DNA of 64,000 nucleotides from Linnemannia elongata (GCA_036320915.1 JAXBDG010000019.1:186001-250000); one strand, 5' to 3'. Numbered from the stretch's first letter, positions 1-12,954 are shown. Notes: generated by a model not told the origin, from the sequence alone. Numbers and translations: made by a program.

Positions 1-184
1 GAAAAAACACACACACAAGGCAAGAGGCTATTTTCTATTTTCTTCTTATCCTCCTCTTCTCTCTTCCTCTCTTTCCTCCCCTTCTTCTTCCTCTCCCTCT
101 TCCTCTTCCTCTTCCTCTTCATCTCTTACCCGCCTCTTCCCTCCATCCTACTTCTTCTCATTCACCCATTCACTCCACCCCACC
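1..184 (+). promoter_or_regulatory. C/T-rich leader upstream of the PRA1 gene
   Basis: Almost pure pyrimidine sequence (repeated CTCTTC and CCTC units) runs up to the ATG at 185. Similar coding-strand CT-rich tracts precede many genes in this window (CHC1, ERO1, MFE-2, the 48-kb gene, the last transporter), so I read it as promoter/5' leader. No TATA box is evident. Confidence 0.5.
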
Positions 185-1058
185 ATGTCAACCCCAAAAC
201 CCAATTACTCCCCCTTGCCAACCAACCCCTTCGCAGACTCAACCTCCCAACCAACCACCAACCAGTCGCCTGCCTCCCTTGGCCTGGGTCTGATTGAAAA
301 GTTCCGCAAGGAGCGCCTCTCCTCTCTCAGACCCATCGCAGAGTTTTTTGATACCTCTCGCATGTCCAAGCCCACTGGAATTGCCCGTACGAGAGTTTTC
401 TTTGTTGTTTCTTTATCCAATTGTCGCTTTTCCTCGTATCATTCTGAACAAGCCAACAATGCTTAGCTAACCATCCCACCATTGTGGCCGCGATTAGAAA
501 TCACGTCCCGCTTGACCCGCAACCTGCCCTACTTCCAGGGCAACTACACGCTCATGTTCCTTGGTATCACTGCCTACAGCGTGTAAGTGAAAGCCCCGCC
601 CATCTCATCCATGAATTCGCGCGCTACAACTACAATGAGCATTGACCAAGTATTATCATTTATCTCCTTTTTAGTGTCTCGAATGGCATGCTCATGTTCA
701 GCGTTGCCTTTGCGGTCGGCGGAACCCATCTCATTTCTTGTGTTCCCACAGAAGGAGTTGTCATCGGAAAAAACACCTACAACGCTCGCCAGTTGCAAAC
801 CGGTCTTGTCTGTGTATCCGTTCCTCTCTTCTTTTTCAGCTCTACGATAGGCACCATTTTCTACATCATTGGTACGATTTCATCTTCCAAGTACTTTGGC
901 TCCTTCACACCTCACTTGGCTTGACCTTGGCTCCTTTCAACTAACATGTTCCCGATGCCCAACCCATAAACATACTAGGTGCCAGTACTGTCGGCATCCT
1001 CGGGCATGCCGCCGTGATGGAAGAACCCACTGAAAACCGCTTCTCCGATGCAGTTTAA
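185..1058 (+). CDS. PRA1/Yip3 family prenylated Rab acceptor
   Basis: Four exons by my splice reading (185-386, 498-582, 675-871, 979-1058) join in frame to a 187-residue protein, the usual size for the PRA1 family. PRA1 proteins are small integral membrane proteins of the Golgi/ER that bind prenylated Rab GTPases and act in vesicle traffic. The diagnostic part spans exon 2, where a TRNLPYFQGNY segment matches the family's conserved 'R..N..YF..NY' block just before the first hydrophobic hairpin. A second hydrophobic pair (around SVPLFFFSSTIGTIFYIIG) lies in exon 3, giving the expected two-hairpin topology. The N-terminal 45 residues are Pro/Ser/Thr-rich. All introns are about 90-110 nt with GT...AG ends. 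The exact PRA1 paralogue cannot be decided. Confidence 0.85.
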
Positions 1059-1433
1059 GCATTCATTTCATGCACTCACTTATATCCAGAACATAACTCT
1101 CATAACACATTCGCAGTATTCATTGAATCATAAAACAAACGCCAATTTCTAGGCATGACCTCGGTAGCATTTATAACCCTTCATTTTGATCCGCATCCCA
1201 GACGACCGAAAGAAAAAAGAAAGAAAGAAAAGAATGATATGGTACAATTATTGATGTTTTTTCTCTATGAGGTGGAAATGCTAAGGATTTTGTTCTGGCG
1301 TCCAATGATCCTCGGGTCAAAGGGAACAAAACGTCGGGATAGATATGATGAAGGGAGGTGGTTGACACGGCACCGCGCCGTGATCCTGGAACTGGTTAGG
1401 ATGTAGGTTATTCGATACAGCTTGTCCTGTCCT

Positions 1434-1895
1434 TTAAATTGCCCGGCAAAGCAACTCTCCGCCAGCTCCCTTCTCAAGGGCATCTCTGAGCTCAAGAACA
1501 CCATAGTTGGTGGTGAGGATGGCAATCTCTCCAGGCTGAAGTCCCTTGATAAACTGTGAACGGTTTCCTGCAGCCAAGTTCTGGAGCTCCTCGACCTTCA
1601 TGACAATCTTTTTCGAAGGCTTGCTGACGGCAGACATCTTCTTGAGGACGGGCTCGTCGTTGTTGTACTTCAATTCGAGCCAGAGACGGCGAGTGGCAAT
1701 GTTGTCGGGGGTGGTAGGGACATATTCAGTATCGGGCTGGACATGGTCACCCCTGCTAACACCGGCGATAAAGCCCTCCTTGTAGAGGACGTTGGAGATG
1801 GCGAGGTTCATTTTGGTGTCGGGGACGGCGATCCTGCGGAGACGGGCAGCGAATCCGTTCTGGACGCGAGCACAGAGATCGTAATGGCGAGGCAT
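1434..1895 (-). CDS. MRPS8: Mitochondrial small-subunit ribosomal protein uS8m
   Basis: An intronless 153-residue frame. It begins MPRHYDLCARVQNGF and contains the uS8 features: an N-terminal 'D.CARVQNGFAAR' helix that corresponds to bacterial S8 'DMLTRIRNA', a central KPSKKIVMKVEEL strand region, and the C-terminal 'G.IAILTTNYGVLELRDAL..G.GGELLCRAI', equivalent to S8 'GI.ILSTS.G.M.D..A...GVGGE.LC.V'. uS8 binds helix 21 of small-subunit rRNA. The N-terminus resembles mature S8 closely and has no long presequence, as is common for fungal Mrps8. It is divergent from clathrin heavy chain, with about 500 bp between the starts. Confidence 0.9.
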   Translation of the reverse strand: MPRHYDLCARVQNGFAARLRRIAVPDTKMNLAISNVLYKEGFIAGVSRGDHVQPDTEYVPTTPDNIATRRLWLELKYNNDEPVLKKMSAVSKPSKKIVMKVEELQNLAAGNRSQFIKGLQPGEIAILTTNYGVLELRDALEKGAGGELLCRAI

Positions 1896-2394
1896 GGTTA
1901 ATGTTGTTAGGATGAGCCTTTGGTGGTGTCTGGTGAAAGAAGGATTGTCCTGAGCTGTATTTTTGTGTTGATCAGTCTTCCGGCGCTTGCTTGCTTGTGG
2001 AGTTGCCAGTCACGCTGACAACCGAAAGTCACGGGATCAATTGATGATTGTTGCATTTGCGAGCTGCAAGTCTTCCCCCCTGGTCCACCAGTTCCATCTC
2101 ACACCTCTCGTTGCTTCATCGCGTTCTTCTTCTGCTTCTGCTCATCATCCTTCTCTTTCCCTTCACTTCCCCCCTTTCCCTATCCGCCTTTTTTTTTATT
2201 GCTTTATCTCTTTTGTCCTCCTTTTCATCTTCCTTGACGCTGATTCCCCCCTCCTCTCTTCCTCTTGCTCTGCTTGCATCTTTTCTTTCACCTTCCGCAT
2301 ACCCAGTCGCGCTCTTCCGCCTCCCACGTCTGGGGTCAGCTTCCTTACATTACCGTCTTTCTCCCTTTACCTTTCGCTCATAACCAGACTGTAA
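1896..2394. promoter_or_regulatory. Divergent intergenic region uS8m / clathrin heavy chain
   Basis: A 499-bp gap between two divergent starts. From about 2060 to 2390 the plus strand is C/T-rich (runs such as CTTTCCCTTC and TTTTTTTT), consistent with the CHC1 leader. Apparent open frames here are low-complexity Ser/Leu/Phe strings and are not credible genes. Confidence 0.5.
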
Positions 2395-5300
2395 ATGGCT
2401 GAAGCACTCCCCATCCGCTTCCAGGAGCATGTGCAGGTACTACTCTCGAAAAAAACTATCTCTTCCCTGCCGCACCCCATCATCTCGCGAAGAACAAAGA
2501 TCACTCAACTTGTCTCCTTTTTCTGAATATATTTCTCTCAGCTTCAAAACCTGGGCATCAGCGCCGCTGCTATCTCCTTCAACACCCTCACACTTGAATC
2601 AGACCGTTTCATCTGTGTCCGCGAGACAACCGGCGAGCAAAACTTGGTCGTCATCATCGACTTGACAGATCCCAACAATGTCATTCGTCGTCCCATCACA
2701 GCCGACTCGGCTATTATGAACCCCGCCTCCAAGGTCATTGCCCTGAAAGGTAGATGATGGTTTAGTACCGCAGTTGCAGTAGCAGGGAGATGAGTTCTGT
2801 TGGCTATTTGAAGCATATCCGATCTGGAAAGCTTTGGTGCTAAAACGTATAACCATGGCTTCCCCTTTCTTTAAATAACTTATAGCCGGCCGACAGCTGC
2901 AGATTTTCAACTTGGAGATGAAGACCAAAGTAAAGTCGCACCTTATGCACGACGACGTTGAATTCTGGAAGTGGATCTCGTTAAAATCTCTGGCGCTTGT
3001 CACCAGCACCTCAGTTTACCATTGGTCGATGGAGGGCGATTCTCAACCCGTCAAGGTCTTTGATCGCCACGCCAGTCTTAACGGAAACCAGATCATCAAC
3101 TACCGCGTCAATTCTGATGAAAAGTGGATGCTCCTCGTCGGTATCTCATCACAGGTAAACAACCAAACAGCATACACGTACCAAGGGAGAACAAGTGGAT
3201 TGAGCATAGTTATAGATACTGATAAACAGATGTTGGACCTCGTTCGCTTCTTCCATTCATAAATAGGGTGGCCGCGTTGTTGGCGCCATGCAGCTTTACT
3301 CCAAGGACCGTGGAGTCAGTCAGCCAATAGAAGGTCATGCTGCTGCTTTCGCCCAACTCAAGTTGGACGGAGGAAGCTCACCCACAAAGCTGTTTGCCTT
3401 TGCTGTCCGTACTGCAACAGGAGCCAAGGTATAACGCGGAAGAGCATGCACGTTCTCATTTGATAACTGTGCGGTGATGTTAGGGACAGATCAGTCAAAC
3501 TTACGCTCAAAACTTCATCATTAGCTTCACGTTGTCGAGGTTGATCACAAGGAAGGAAACCCTGTCTACCCCAAGAAGGCTGTTGATGTTTACTTCCCCC
3601 CAGAGGCCAGCGGTGATTTCCCTGTCGCCATGCAGATCAGTCAAAAGTACAGCATCATCTTCTTGATCACAAAGTTCGGCTTCATCCACCTCTACGATCT
3701 TGAGACTGGCACCTGCATCTACATGAACCGTATCAGTGGCGAGACCATCTTTGTGACTGCAGAGCACGAGGCAACTAGCGGTGTCATTGGAGTCAACCGC
3801 AAGGGTCAAGTCCTCTCCGTCAGTGTGGACGAGAACAACTTGGTTCCTTACATTGTCAACACTCTCGGCAACACTGAGCTCGCCCTCAAGGTGGCGTCGC
3901 GCAGCGGTCTCCCCGGTGCCGATGATCTCTATGTCCAGCGTTTCCAGCAACTCTTCCAAAGCGGCGACTTTGCCGAAGCTGCCAAGGTTGCAGCTTCTTC
4001 TCCCAAGGTAAGAAACGACCCATCAACTCATGTACTGATCCTCATACCAAATGAACATAAATCTGACAATTAACTTTTCCATGCATTCTGCATATATTTG
4101 CGATACTAGGGTATTCTTCGTACTCCCCAGACTATTGAGCGCTTCAAGCAAGCCCCTGTGGCCGCTGGTCAGCTCTCTCCTATTCTGCAGTACTTTGGCC
4201 TCCTCTTGGAGAAGGGAGAGCTCAACAAGTACGAATCACTGGAGCTTGCCAGACCTGTTCTTGCCCAGGGTCGCAAGCAGTTGCTCGAGAAGTGGCTCAA
4301 GGAGGACAAGTTGGAGTGCAGTGAGGAGTTGGGAGACATTGTCAAGCAGCAGGATTTGAACCTTGCGTTGTCAGTGTACCTCCGTGCCAATGTCCCTAAC
4401 AAGGTCATTGCCTGCTTTGCCGAGACCAAGCAGTACCCCAAGATTATCCTGTACGCCAACAAGGTCGGATACACTCCTGACTATGCCATGCTCCTTCAGC
4501 ACATCATGCGCATGGATCCCGATAACGGTGCCGAGTTTGCCACCCTTCTCGCCAACAACGAGGGCGGACCCTTGGTTGACCTGGAGAAGGTAAGATCACT
4601 CATTGATTTATTTTAATTTTGGTTTTGTACGATTGGTCAGCGAAATTGGTGGCAATCCTGCTAACGTTGGCCCCCTCTCGTATTTAATTTGATCCATGCA
4701 GGTCGTCGATGTGTTCCTGTCTCAGAACATGATCCAACAGGCCACCGCTTTCTTGTTGGAGGCATTGAAGGACAACTTGCCTCAGCATGCACACCTCCAG
4801 ACCCGCTTGCTGGAGATGAACTTGATGCACGCCCCCCAGGTCGCCGACGCCATCCTCGGCAACGAAATGTTCACCCACTACGACCGCGCTTCCATCGCCT
4901 CCATGTGCGAGAAGGCTGGACTCTACCAGCGCGCATTGGAGCACTACACCGAAGATGCCGATATCAAGCGCGTCTTGGTCCACACCCATCTCTTGCAGCC
5001 CGACTGGGTTGTTGCCTATTTTGGTCGCCTCTCAGTCGAGCAGTCGGTCGCTTGCTTGCGTGAGATGTTGAGCTCCAATATGCGCCAGAACCTGCAGATC
5101 GTTGTTCAGGTCGCTACCAAGTACTCTGAGCAGTTGGGTGCCTCCAAGTTGATTGAGCTCTTTGAGTCGTTTAACACCTTTGAGGGTCTTTACCACTACT
5201 TGGGCTCCGTTGTCAACCTGAGCCAGGATCCCGAGGTCATTTACAAGTACATTGAGGCTGCCTGTAAGACTGGCCAGATCAAGGAGGTCGAGCGCATCTG

Positions 5301-8076
5301 TCGCGAGTCCAACTACTACAACCCCGAAAAGGTCAAGAACTTCCTCAAGGACGCCAAGTTGGCTGACCAGCTTCCTTTGATCATTGTCTGCGACCGTTTC
5401 GACTTTGTCCACGACTTGGTCCTTTACTTGTACCAGAACAACTTGTCCAAATACATCGAGACCTACGTTCAAAAGGTCAACCCCTCCAGAACCCCTGCCG
5501 TCATCGGTGCGCTCTTGGACGTTGGTTGCGACGAGTCTGTCATCAAGAGCTTGTTGATGACCGTTCGTGGCGACATGCCCGTTGGAGAGTTGGTCGACCA
5601 AACCGAGAAGCGCAACCGCTTGAAGCTTCTCTTGCCTTGGTTGGAGGTGAAGGTCAACGAGAGCAGCCAGGATCCCGAGGTCTACAACGCCATTGCCAAG
5701 ATTTACATCGACAGCAACAACAACCCCGAGCCCTTCCTCAGGAACAACCCCTTCTACGACTCTATGACCATCGGAAAGTACTGCGAGAAGCGCGATCCCT
5801 ACCTCGCCTTCATTGCCTACGAGCGTGGCCAGTGCGATGTTGAGTTGGTCGAGATCACCAACAACAACTCGATGTTCAAGCACCAGGCCCGCTACTTGGT
5901 CAAGCGTCGTGACGCCAACCTTTGGGCGCACGTCTTGAGCAACGACAACCCTAGCCGTCGTGCATTGATCGATCAGGTCGTCGCCACCGCCTTGCCCGAA
6001 ACCCAGGATCCTGAGGATGTCTCCATCACTGTCAAGGCCTTCATGGCTGCCTACTTACCCAACGAGTTGATTGAGCTTTTGGAGAAGATCATCCTCGAGA
6101 GCTCTGCCTTCAGCGACAACCGCAACCTCCAGAACCTTTTGATCTTGACCGCCATCCAGGCGGACAAGTCCAAGGTCATGGACTACATCAACCGCCTGGA
6201 TAACTTTGACGCCCCCGATATTGCCGACCACGCCATCCGCAACGGATTGTACGAGGAGGCCTTTGTGATCTACCAGCGCCATGACGTCCATGCCAGCGCT
6301 ATCAACGTTCTCATTGAGCACATTGGCAGTATCGACCGCGCTTACGAATACGCCGAGAAGACCGACACCCCCGAGGTCTGGAGCCGTCTCGGTAAGGCCC
6401 AGTTGGACGGTATGCGCATCAAGGAGGCTATCGACTCGTACATCCGTGCCAACGACCCCAGTAACCATGTCGAAGTTGTTTCGCTCACCTCGCGCGCTGA
6501 CAAATACGAGGATTTGGTCCGTTACTTGCAGATGGCACGCAAGATCTCCCGTGAGCCTTTGATCGAGTCGGAACTTCTCTTTGCCTATGCCAAGACGGAT
6601 CGCTTGGTCGATATGGAGGAGATTCTCAACGGTTCTCCCAACGCTGCCCAGGTCCAGGTCATCGGAGACCGCTGTTTCGAGGAGAAGATGTACGCCCCCG
6701 CCAAGCTCCTCTATTCCAGCATCTCGAACTGGTCTCGCCTCTCGACTACCTTGGTTCATTTGGGAGAATACCAGGCTGCCGTCGATGGTGCCCGCAAGGC
6801 CAACAGTACCAAGGTCTGGAAGGACGTTCATGCCGCCTGTATGGAGCGCAAGGAGTTCCGTTTGGCGCAGGTGTGCGGTTTGTCGTTGGTTGTTCATCCC
6901 GAGGAGTTGACTGAGTTGATCCGCGTTTACGAGCACCAGGGCTACTTTGATGAGTTGATGGCCTTGCTTGAGTCTGGTTTGGGCTTGGAGCGTGCTCACA
7001 TGGGCATGTTCACCGAGTTGGCCATCCTCTATGCTCGTTACCGTCCCGAGCGTATGATGGAGCACCTCAAGATTTTCTGGTCGCGCATCAACATCCCCAA
7101 GGTCATTGCCTCTTGCGAGGAGGCTCACCTCTGGACCGAGCTCGTCTTCTTGTATGTCCACTACGACGAATACGACAATGCTGCGATCACCATGATGAAG
7201 CATTCTGCCGACGCCTGGGAGCACAGTGCGTTCAAGGATGTGGTGGTCAAGGTCTCGAACCTCGAGATCTACTACAAGGCCCTCCGCTTCTACTTGGATG
7301 AGCAGCCTATGCTCTTGAACGACCTTTTGGCTGTCCTTGTGCCCAGAATTGACCACAACCGTGTCATCCAGATGTTCCAGAAGTCGGATAACTTGCCCTT
7401 GATCAAGAACTACCTCGTCTCTGTCCAATCGGTCAACAACCTCGCCATCAACACTGCTTACCACGATCTGTTGATCGAGGAGGAGGACTATGCCCGTCTC
7501 CGCAAGTCTGTTGACACCAACAGCAACTTTGACAACATTGCCCTGGCCAACCGTCTGGAGAGCCACGAGCTCCTCGAGTTCCGCCGCATTGCCGCCCACC
7601 TTTTCAAGCGTAACAAGAAGTGGCGCCAGTCGATGACTCTTTCGAAGCAGGATCGTCTGTACAAGGATGCAATGGACACCGCTGCTGAGTCTCAGGATAC
7701 GTCTGTCGCCGAGGAGTTGTTGCAGTACTTTGTCGAGTCTGGCCACAAGGAGTGCTTTGCCGCCTGTCTGTATATCTGCTACGACCTTGTCCGCCCCGAC
7801 AGGGTTATGGAGCTGGCATGGAGACACCAATTGACAGACTTTGCTATGCCCTACATGGTCCAGTTCACGCGGGAGTATGTTGACAAGGTCGACAAGTTGG
7901 AGAAGGCGCATGAGGAGCGGACGGCCAAGGAGAGCAAGGAGCGTTCTTCGGAGACGCCCATTCTTGGACCTGGCGGTCTGGGCAACACGATGATGATCAC
8001 TGCTGGACCAGGGATGATCCCACCCCAACAAACCGGCATGAACATGGGATACGGTCAGAACAACTTTGGATTTTAA
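2395..8076 (+). CDS. CHC1: Clathrin heavy chain
   Basis: Seven exons (2395-2436, 2542-2749, 2886-3154, 3267-3428, 3525-4007, 4110-4589, 4702-8076) join in frame to about 1672 residues, the normal length for clathrin heavy chain. It is the structural subunit of the triskelion that coats endocytic and trans-Golgi vesicles. The start [20 protein letters not shown] matches the N-terminal beta-propeller (family 'LPI.F.EH.QL.N.GI'). The ankle/leg repeats (CHCR alpha-zigzag) fill the 3.4-kb last exon, with typical stretches such as [12 protein letters not shown] and SFKDVIVK-like segments. The C-terminus is short and glycine/glutamine-rich ([17 protein letters not shown]), resembling the 'tripod' tail. 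All introns lie in the first 40 percent of the gene and are about 95-135 nt. Codon use in the last exon is strongly biased, which suggests high expression. Confidence 0.98.
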
Positions 8077-8517
8077 AGAATTAGCACAGTACAATATTTT
8101 TGAACAACAACGTAAATGCATAATGAAGACAACAATAATTTACTTGACTTTTTAATGAGTTTTTTTTTTTTTTTTATCGGATGTTGTCGACCTAATGCAT
8201 AAGATGCATGGCAAAATGAATCCTATCATCTTGCGCCGGTCTCAAGAACGAGAGCCGGAAACCAGATTTGGCCGGCGGGTGTCTCAGGTTGCCACCTTCG
8301 CGACGTGGCAACGAATGCACCGTGGCAGTCACTTTTTTTTCTTCTTTGATATGTAATCTAAAGACGTCCGTTGTTGCTTTGTTCCTCTCTCTTTCCTTCA
8401 CTCACCTTACCCCTTCATTCTTCATTTTTCTTCCTTCTTTCTCTCACCCACTCCTTTTCACCAAACCAAACGAACGACGCAAAAAAGCACCCGACGACTT
8501 TTGCTCATTCTCCCATA
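8077..8517 (+). promoter_or_regulatory. CHC1 3' region and ERO1 leader
   Basis: A 441-bp gap. It begins with AT-rich sequence and a 16-nt T run near 8160 (probable CHC1 3' end), then becomes C/T-rich from about 8380 up to the ERO1 ATG. No gene is visible. Confidence 0.45.
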
Positions 8518-8809
8518 ATGTCGCGAATGTCGAACATACTCTTCTCAGTCCTGGCAGCCCTTATTGCTATCCTCGCCGCAGGACTGCTCTACGGCAACGA
8601 CGACACGGACCACCTCTCCTCCAACACCAACCCCAGCGCAGTCTGGGATACAATCAAAAACACCAACAACAACAATAACCAAGTCTGGGACAAATCACCA
8701 GAGTGCAATAACGTAAGTTCACTCACTTTTTGTTTGTTTCCACGCTTACACAGTTGTTTTGGTCAATTGCGCTTGTTTTGTGCTATATATCATCATTGTT
8801 AACCATATT

Positions 8810-8855
<46 letters not shown>

Positions 8856-11067
8856 GATTGCAAACCTTGTACTTTGGACGAGAATAGCCTTCAGGATTGA
8901 TCGGCGACTCGTCGTGCTGTGACTATGAGACGGTTGGCAAGCTCAATATTGACTTTTCAGCAAAGTTGCAAGAAATCGTCAGCATGCCCTTCTTCCGGTA
9001 CTTTAAGGTAAGATAAATTAAATCGCAGCAAAACAGATCTATTCATCGTCATCATCGCATCAGAGGAGGAAGACCCAATATACACACTCTGTCTCAAATC
9101 TGCTTTCAATCAGAATGTTAATTGTCCAAACCGGTGCTCGTTATCTGATGTTATCTAACGGTCGCATTTTTGTTGGTTGTTAGGTCAATTTGTACAAGGA
9201 GTGTCCGTTCTGGGACAATGCTGGTCTCTGCATGAACAGGGATTGCTCTGTCGAGACGATGGACAAGCAGAAAATCCCTGAGCAGTGGAGGAGCGAGGCT
9301 CTTGGGAAAGTCTCCATGCCCACCACAAATCAGGTACGCTGTTTCGTTGTTCATTTCTGATGATAATGCCATTTGGCACCCGCGCCTGGTCAAGAGATTA
9401 ACTGGCACATTTTATGAATCGTTATAGTTGTTTGGAGCGATGCCCAACAGGCCCGTAAAGATCAAGGATCAGGAGTTTTGTGCACCAGACATCGCAACGG
9501 ACGAGGTCTATGTTGATTTGAAGGACAACCCCGAGCGCTTCACCGGATACTCAGGCCCTTCTGCAGATATGGTCTGGAAGGCGATCTACGAAGAAAATTG
9601 CTTCGACGTCTCCGAGGAGATGACCGCCGGATGTCAATATTGTGAATCAGAGCGAAGCAAGTTGAAGGAGCAGCAAGCCCACCCAGAAGCACACGACCTC
9701 TTCAAAGAGAACATCTTGGTCCCACCAGAGCCTGCACCCATCGATGCCAAGAAACCCTCAAAGGCACAGATGGAGGAAATCTTTTCGAGAGTGCCCAAGG
9801 GCAAGGGCCAGCTACAGCAGTTGATGGAGGGGATCGCCAAGAATGATGGACCTGAAGAGTCCTGTCTGGAGAAGCGTGTCTACTACCGCTTGATCTCTGG
9901 TGAGTTGAGTGATCCTTTCCTGCTCCCTTTCTTGGATGGCATGCGTTAGGCGATAATGGTTAGCTTACCTTTACCTATTTCAATCCCCCCACTTAATAGG
10001 ACTTCATGCGTCAATTTCAATCCATATCTGCGACGAGTGGTTCAACCAGACAACAGGTGAATGGGGACCGAACCTGGATTGCTTCGTCTCTCGTGTTGGC
10101 ATGCACCCAGAGCGTCTCGAGAACATCTACTTTGACTACGTTGTCCTCCTCCGCGCAGTGACCAAGATTTCGGACTACCTTGCTGGATACGAATTTTGTA
10201 CGGGAGACCAGACAGTTGACAAGAACATCATGTCGGTCGTGACGGAGCTGGTTGATCTGGTCAAGCAGTGCCCACCCACATTTGACGAGAAGCTGCTCTT
10301 CCAGGATGGCGGTCAGGGTAAGAAGCTCAAGAATCAGTTCAGGGACCATTTCAGGAACGTCACCAGAATTATGGACTGTGTTGGATGTGAAAAGTGTCGT
10401 CTCTGGGGCAAGGTTCAGACCACTGGTAAGTTAACGTGGCAGCTTTTTGAAGCTTCTTTTGTTGCTGGCTACATGAATCTGGAGCTAACTTTATGTGTTT
10501 GGATCGGTGGTATATAGGTCTCGGAACTGCGCTCAAGATCCTCTTCTCCTACGACGACGTCTCCCTGAAGTAAGTTTTACAATCAGCTTCAGTTATTCGC
10601 TCCAACTGCTTTAGTACATACCCCGCTACCGCTATCATACTGACCAATGCTTCCTGACATCGACTTTTTTTTCACTTTTTAATAGAGGACATAGGGCGGA
10701 GGGGGCTCTGTCACGATCCGAAATTGTCTCCCTCTTGAACACATTCAACCGCCTCTCGGAGAGCATATCCGCCATCGAGAGATTCGGAGTCATGTACCAA
10801 CAGCGTCTGCGCGAGGAAGAAGAAGCTAGCGGCAACGACAACGTCGACGCAACTGCTACACAGACAACAAAGCCATCGTCCCCCATCAAGGCACCAACAA
10901 AAGAAGAAGACGACCGCGACGCGATTGTCTACAAGGCTCTATTGGCCAAGGTCGACCGACGCCTTACTTCGGCTTATAGAAAGTTGGATGCGGCTCTGGA
11001 GAGCAAGAATATTACCCTTCATCGGGCTGCTGTCAAGAACGTAGCCACCTGGTTTCATAGAACCTAG
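8518..11067 (+). CDS. ERO1: Endoplasmic reticulum oxidoreductin ERO1
   Basis: Seven exons (8518-8712, 8888-9007, 9184-9333, 9428-9899, 10000-10425, 10518-10569, 10686-11067) keep frame through every junction and give about 598 residues. ERO1 is the FAD-dependent ER sulfhydryl oxidase that reoxidises protein disulfide isomerase and passes electrons to oxygen. Visible features are an N-terminal hydrophobic signal anchor (residues about 5-25), the shuttle region [15 protein letters not shown] containing the outer Cys pair, the FAD-site stretch around [14 protein letters not shown], and the active-site [14 protein letters not shown] (the CxxCxxC signature) followed by [10 protein letters not shown]. 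The long C-terminal tail is partly Thr/Glu-rich and lacks an obvious ER-retention signal. Intron 1 contains a 43-nt poly-T tract. Confidence 0.97.
8812..8854 (+). repeat. Poly-T tract (43 nt) in ERO1 intron 1
   Basis: An uninterrupted run of T lies upstream of the 3' splice site at about 8887. It may act as an extreme polypyrimidine tract. Its exact length is likely to vary between strains or between reads. Confidence 0.9.
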
Positions 11068-11242
11068 AAGCCCCTGAAAATATAGCTACACGCTTATATA
11101 TAACATAAAGCTTTTCTTTTGCTATTATGATATCGTTGCTGTTGTACAATGGTGTTATTCAAGATTTGAAGTGATGGCTAGCTAGTTGAACCTTCCTGTC
11201 TTGAGTGTGTTGAGGAAAAGAGCGGCTGCGAGCAAATCAATA

Positions 11243-12954
11243 TTATCCACTAAAGCCAAAGACACGGAGGTTGCCGGCCATAACTGAGCCGCCTCCACCG
11301 GGACGGGATTCCTGTTCGTCTCCGGCATAGGCGAGCAGGTATTTGCTGGGATGCCATGCAACCGTATTCATGGCGGCATAGCACTCGATCTTGTGTACCG
11401 TCTCTCCCGACTCCACCGAAGACTATATAAATGAATCAGTTGAATTGACAAAAAAGCGTTAGTTTCGAATACAATTAAGTATTGGTGAAGTGAAGGCAAC
11501 TTGTCAGCTGGCAGCTGGATGGATGAACTTACAATGTCGATGGCCAAATCTTCTGAAGCTGAGGCAATGAACTCGCCGTCGAAACTGAAGCTGATTGTGC
11601 GAATTGGCCAACTAGAAGCGAAAGAAGGGAGGTGAGATGTTAGAAACGATATATGAGAGAAACGCATTGTGGGTGATCTGGTCCGTTTTGATGTTGGTTC
11701 TGCCTCTAACGTATTGATGACTTACTCAAGCTTTCCAAAGGTGCGCACACAGCTGAAGTCGTTCATTTCCCAGAGGTTCACCAAAGCATCTGCACTTCCC
11801 GTTGCCAGATATCTAAGAACGGTAATAGAAGATTAGAAGGTCAATTCATTGAGCGTTACCTATCTTCGACAATCACCAAAACCATATAGACGGAGCAAGT
11901 ACCTTCCGCGAGGATCCAGTTCCAGACAGTAACAGTTGGCAGTATGACCGTCCAGGACACGCAACTCTTTCATCGATGGGTAAGCCATTATCTTGACAGT
12001 TCCTTGACCAGTCGTCAACAAAAACAAGTCTCCTGCGTGATTCCAGCTAATCTCATTAACTTCGACCTTGGACTGGTAGGTGTGTTCGACCTTGAAGGTT
12101 CTGGTGTCGATAAAGCTGACCATGTCCTCCTTGTTTCCGACAGCAATGCATTGACCGTCAGGGCTCCAGCTGATGTTGATGTTCTGTCCACTGGTATCAA
12201 CCTTGTGGATACTCTTTCCAGCTATTGTTTCAAATGCACGGAGAATGTTTGAAAAAGGAAAGGCTGTTTAGACACGATCACGGTTTCTCTAGAGATATTC
12301 CTGTTTGCCCATCACATAATCCTGCCTTGAAAGCTTACAGCGCGCGTCCCAAATACGGACAGTCTTGTCACAACTTGCGGTGGCAAGGTGGTCAGGGTGA
12401 GTAGGGTCCCAACGAAGCTGATCCACGCTGTCGGTATGTCCACGCAGCTCGATCGAACTCCTTGGATCTGACTATAACATGCAAAAGAAGACAGGGTTGC
12501 CCAGTTAGACTCCAATCCATGGAAACAGCCTTACGGTCCTGAGTTTCCCCAGAACTAAACATCCAGATGTCAATGTTGCCGCTTACGGTTCTTTCGGGTG
12601 CCCAAACACGAGCGGTCTTGTCGACAGATCCAGACGCCAACCTCCTGCCGTCGCAGTTCCATCCTACTGTGTGAACATTGGACTTGTGGGCCTTGTATTC
12701 GCGTGTCTTCAAGGACGGAAACCCTGAGATTGTCTATCGGTTCCGACAACCGAGCAACCAAACCAACGAGAGACGAAAGATAAGGCGAGCAGGGAAGGAA
12801 GGGGGAATGAAAAACATGAAAGTTGAGTGATGCTGCAATGGTTGAGAAGGGCAATGTGCGTTTCCAGTTGTGTCTTTTTTGTTTAGTCCTGCATAGGTTT
12901 GAGTCGTTGTCCTTGGCTGACCTTTTCCAGTTGTTGTGTGAGTTGATGCTGCAT
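11243..12954 (-). CDS. THOC3: THO complex subunit 3 (WD40 repeat protein, TEX1)
   Basis: Seven exons on the minus strand (12954-12922, 12706-12587, 12471-12339, 12221-11903, 11812-11726, 11611-11533, 11422-11243) give a 316-residue WD40 protein. THOC3/Tex1 is a propeller subunit of the THO/TREX complex that couples transcription to mRNA export. The family pattern is clear: a first blade with 'HKSNVHTVGWNCDGRRLASGS.DKTARVW', then 'GHTDSVDQLRWDP', 'NINISWSPDGQCIAVGNKEDMVSFID', 'FKVEVNEISWN'-like sequence, 'ATGSADALVNLWE', 'WPIRTISFS.DGEFIASASEDLAIDI' and 'NTVAWHPSKYLLAYA'. I placed the start on an 11-codon first exon (MQHQLTQQLEK) because the second exon has an in-frame stop upstream. It is transcribed away from the Rpt4 gene, with about 375 bp between the starts. 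Confidence 0.93.

Noticed and set aside
5032..5931. 299-codon minus-strand open frame inside clathrin heavy chain
   Set aside because: Shadow of the strongly biased CHC1 last exon; Leu/Val/Asp-rich translation with no family resemblance.
6055..8121. 688-codon minus-strand open frame opposite clathrin heavy chain
   Set aside because: Antisense shadow caused by codon bias (few T/C-A stop complements) in the highly expressed sense gene; the translation shows no domain.
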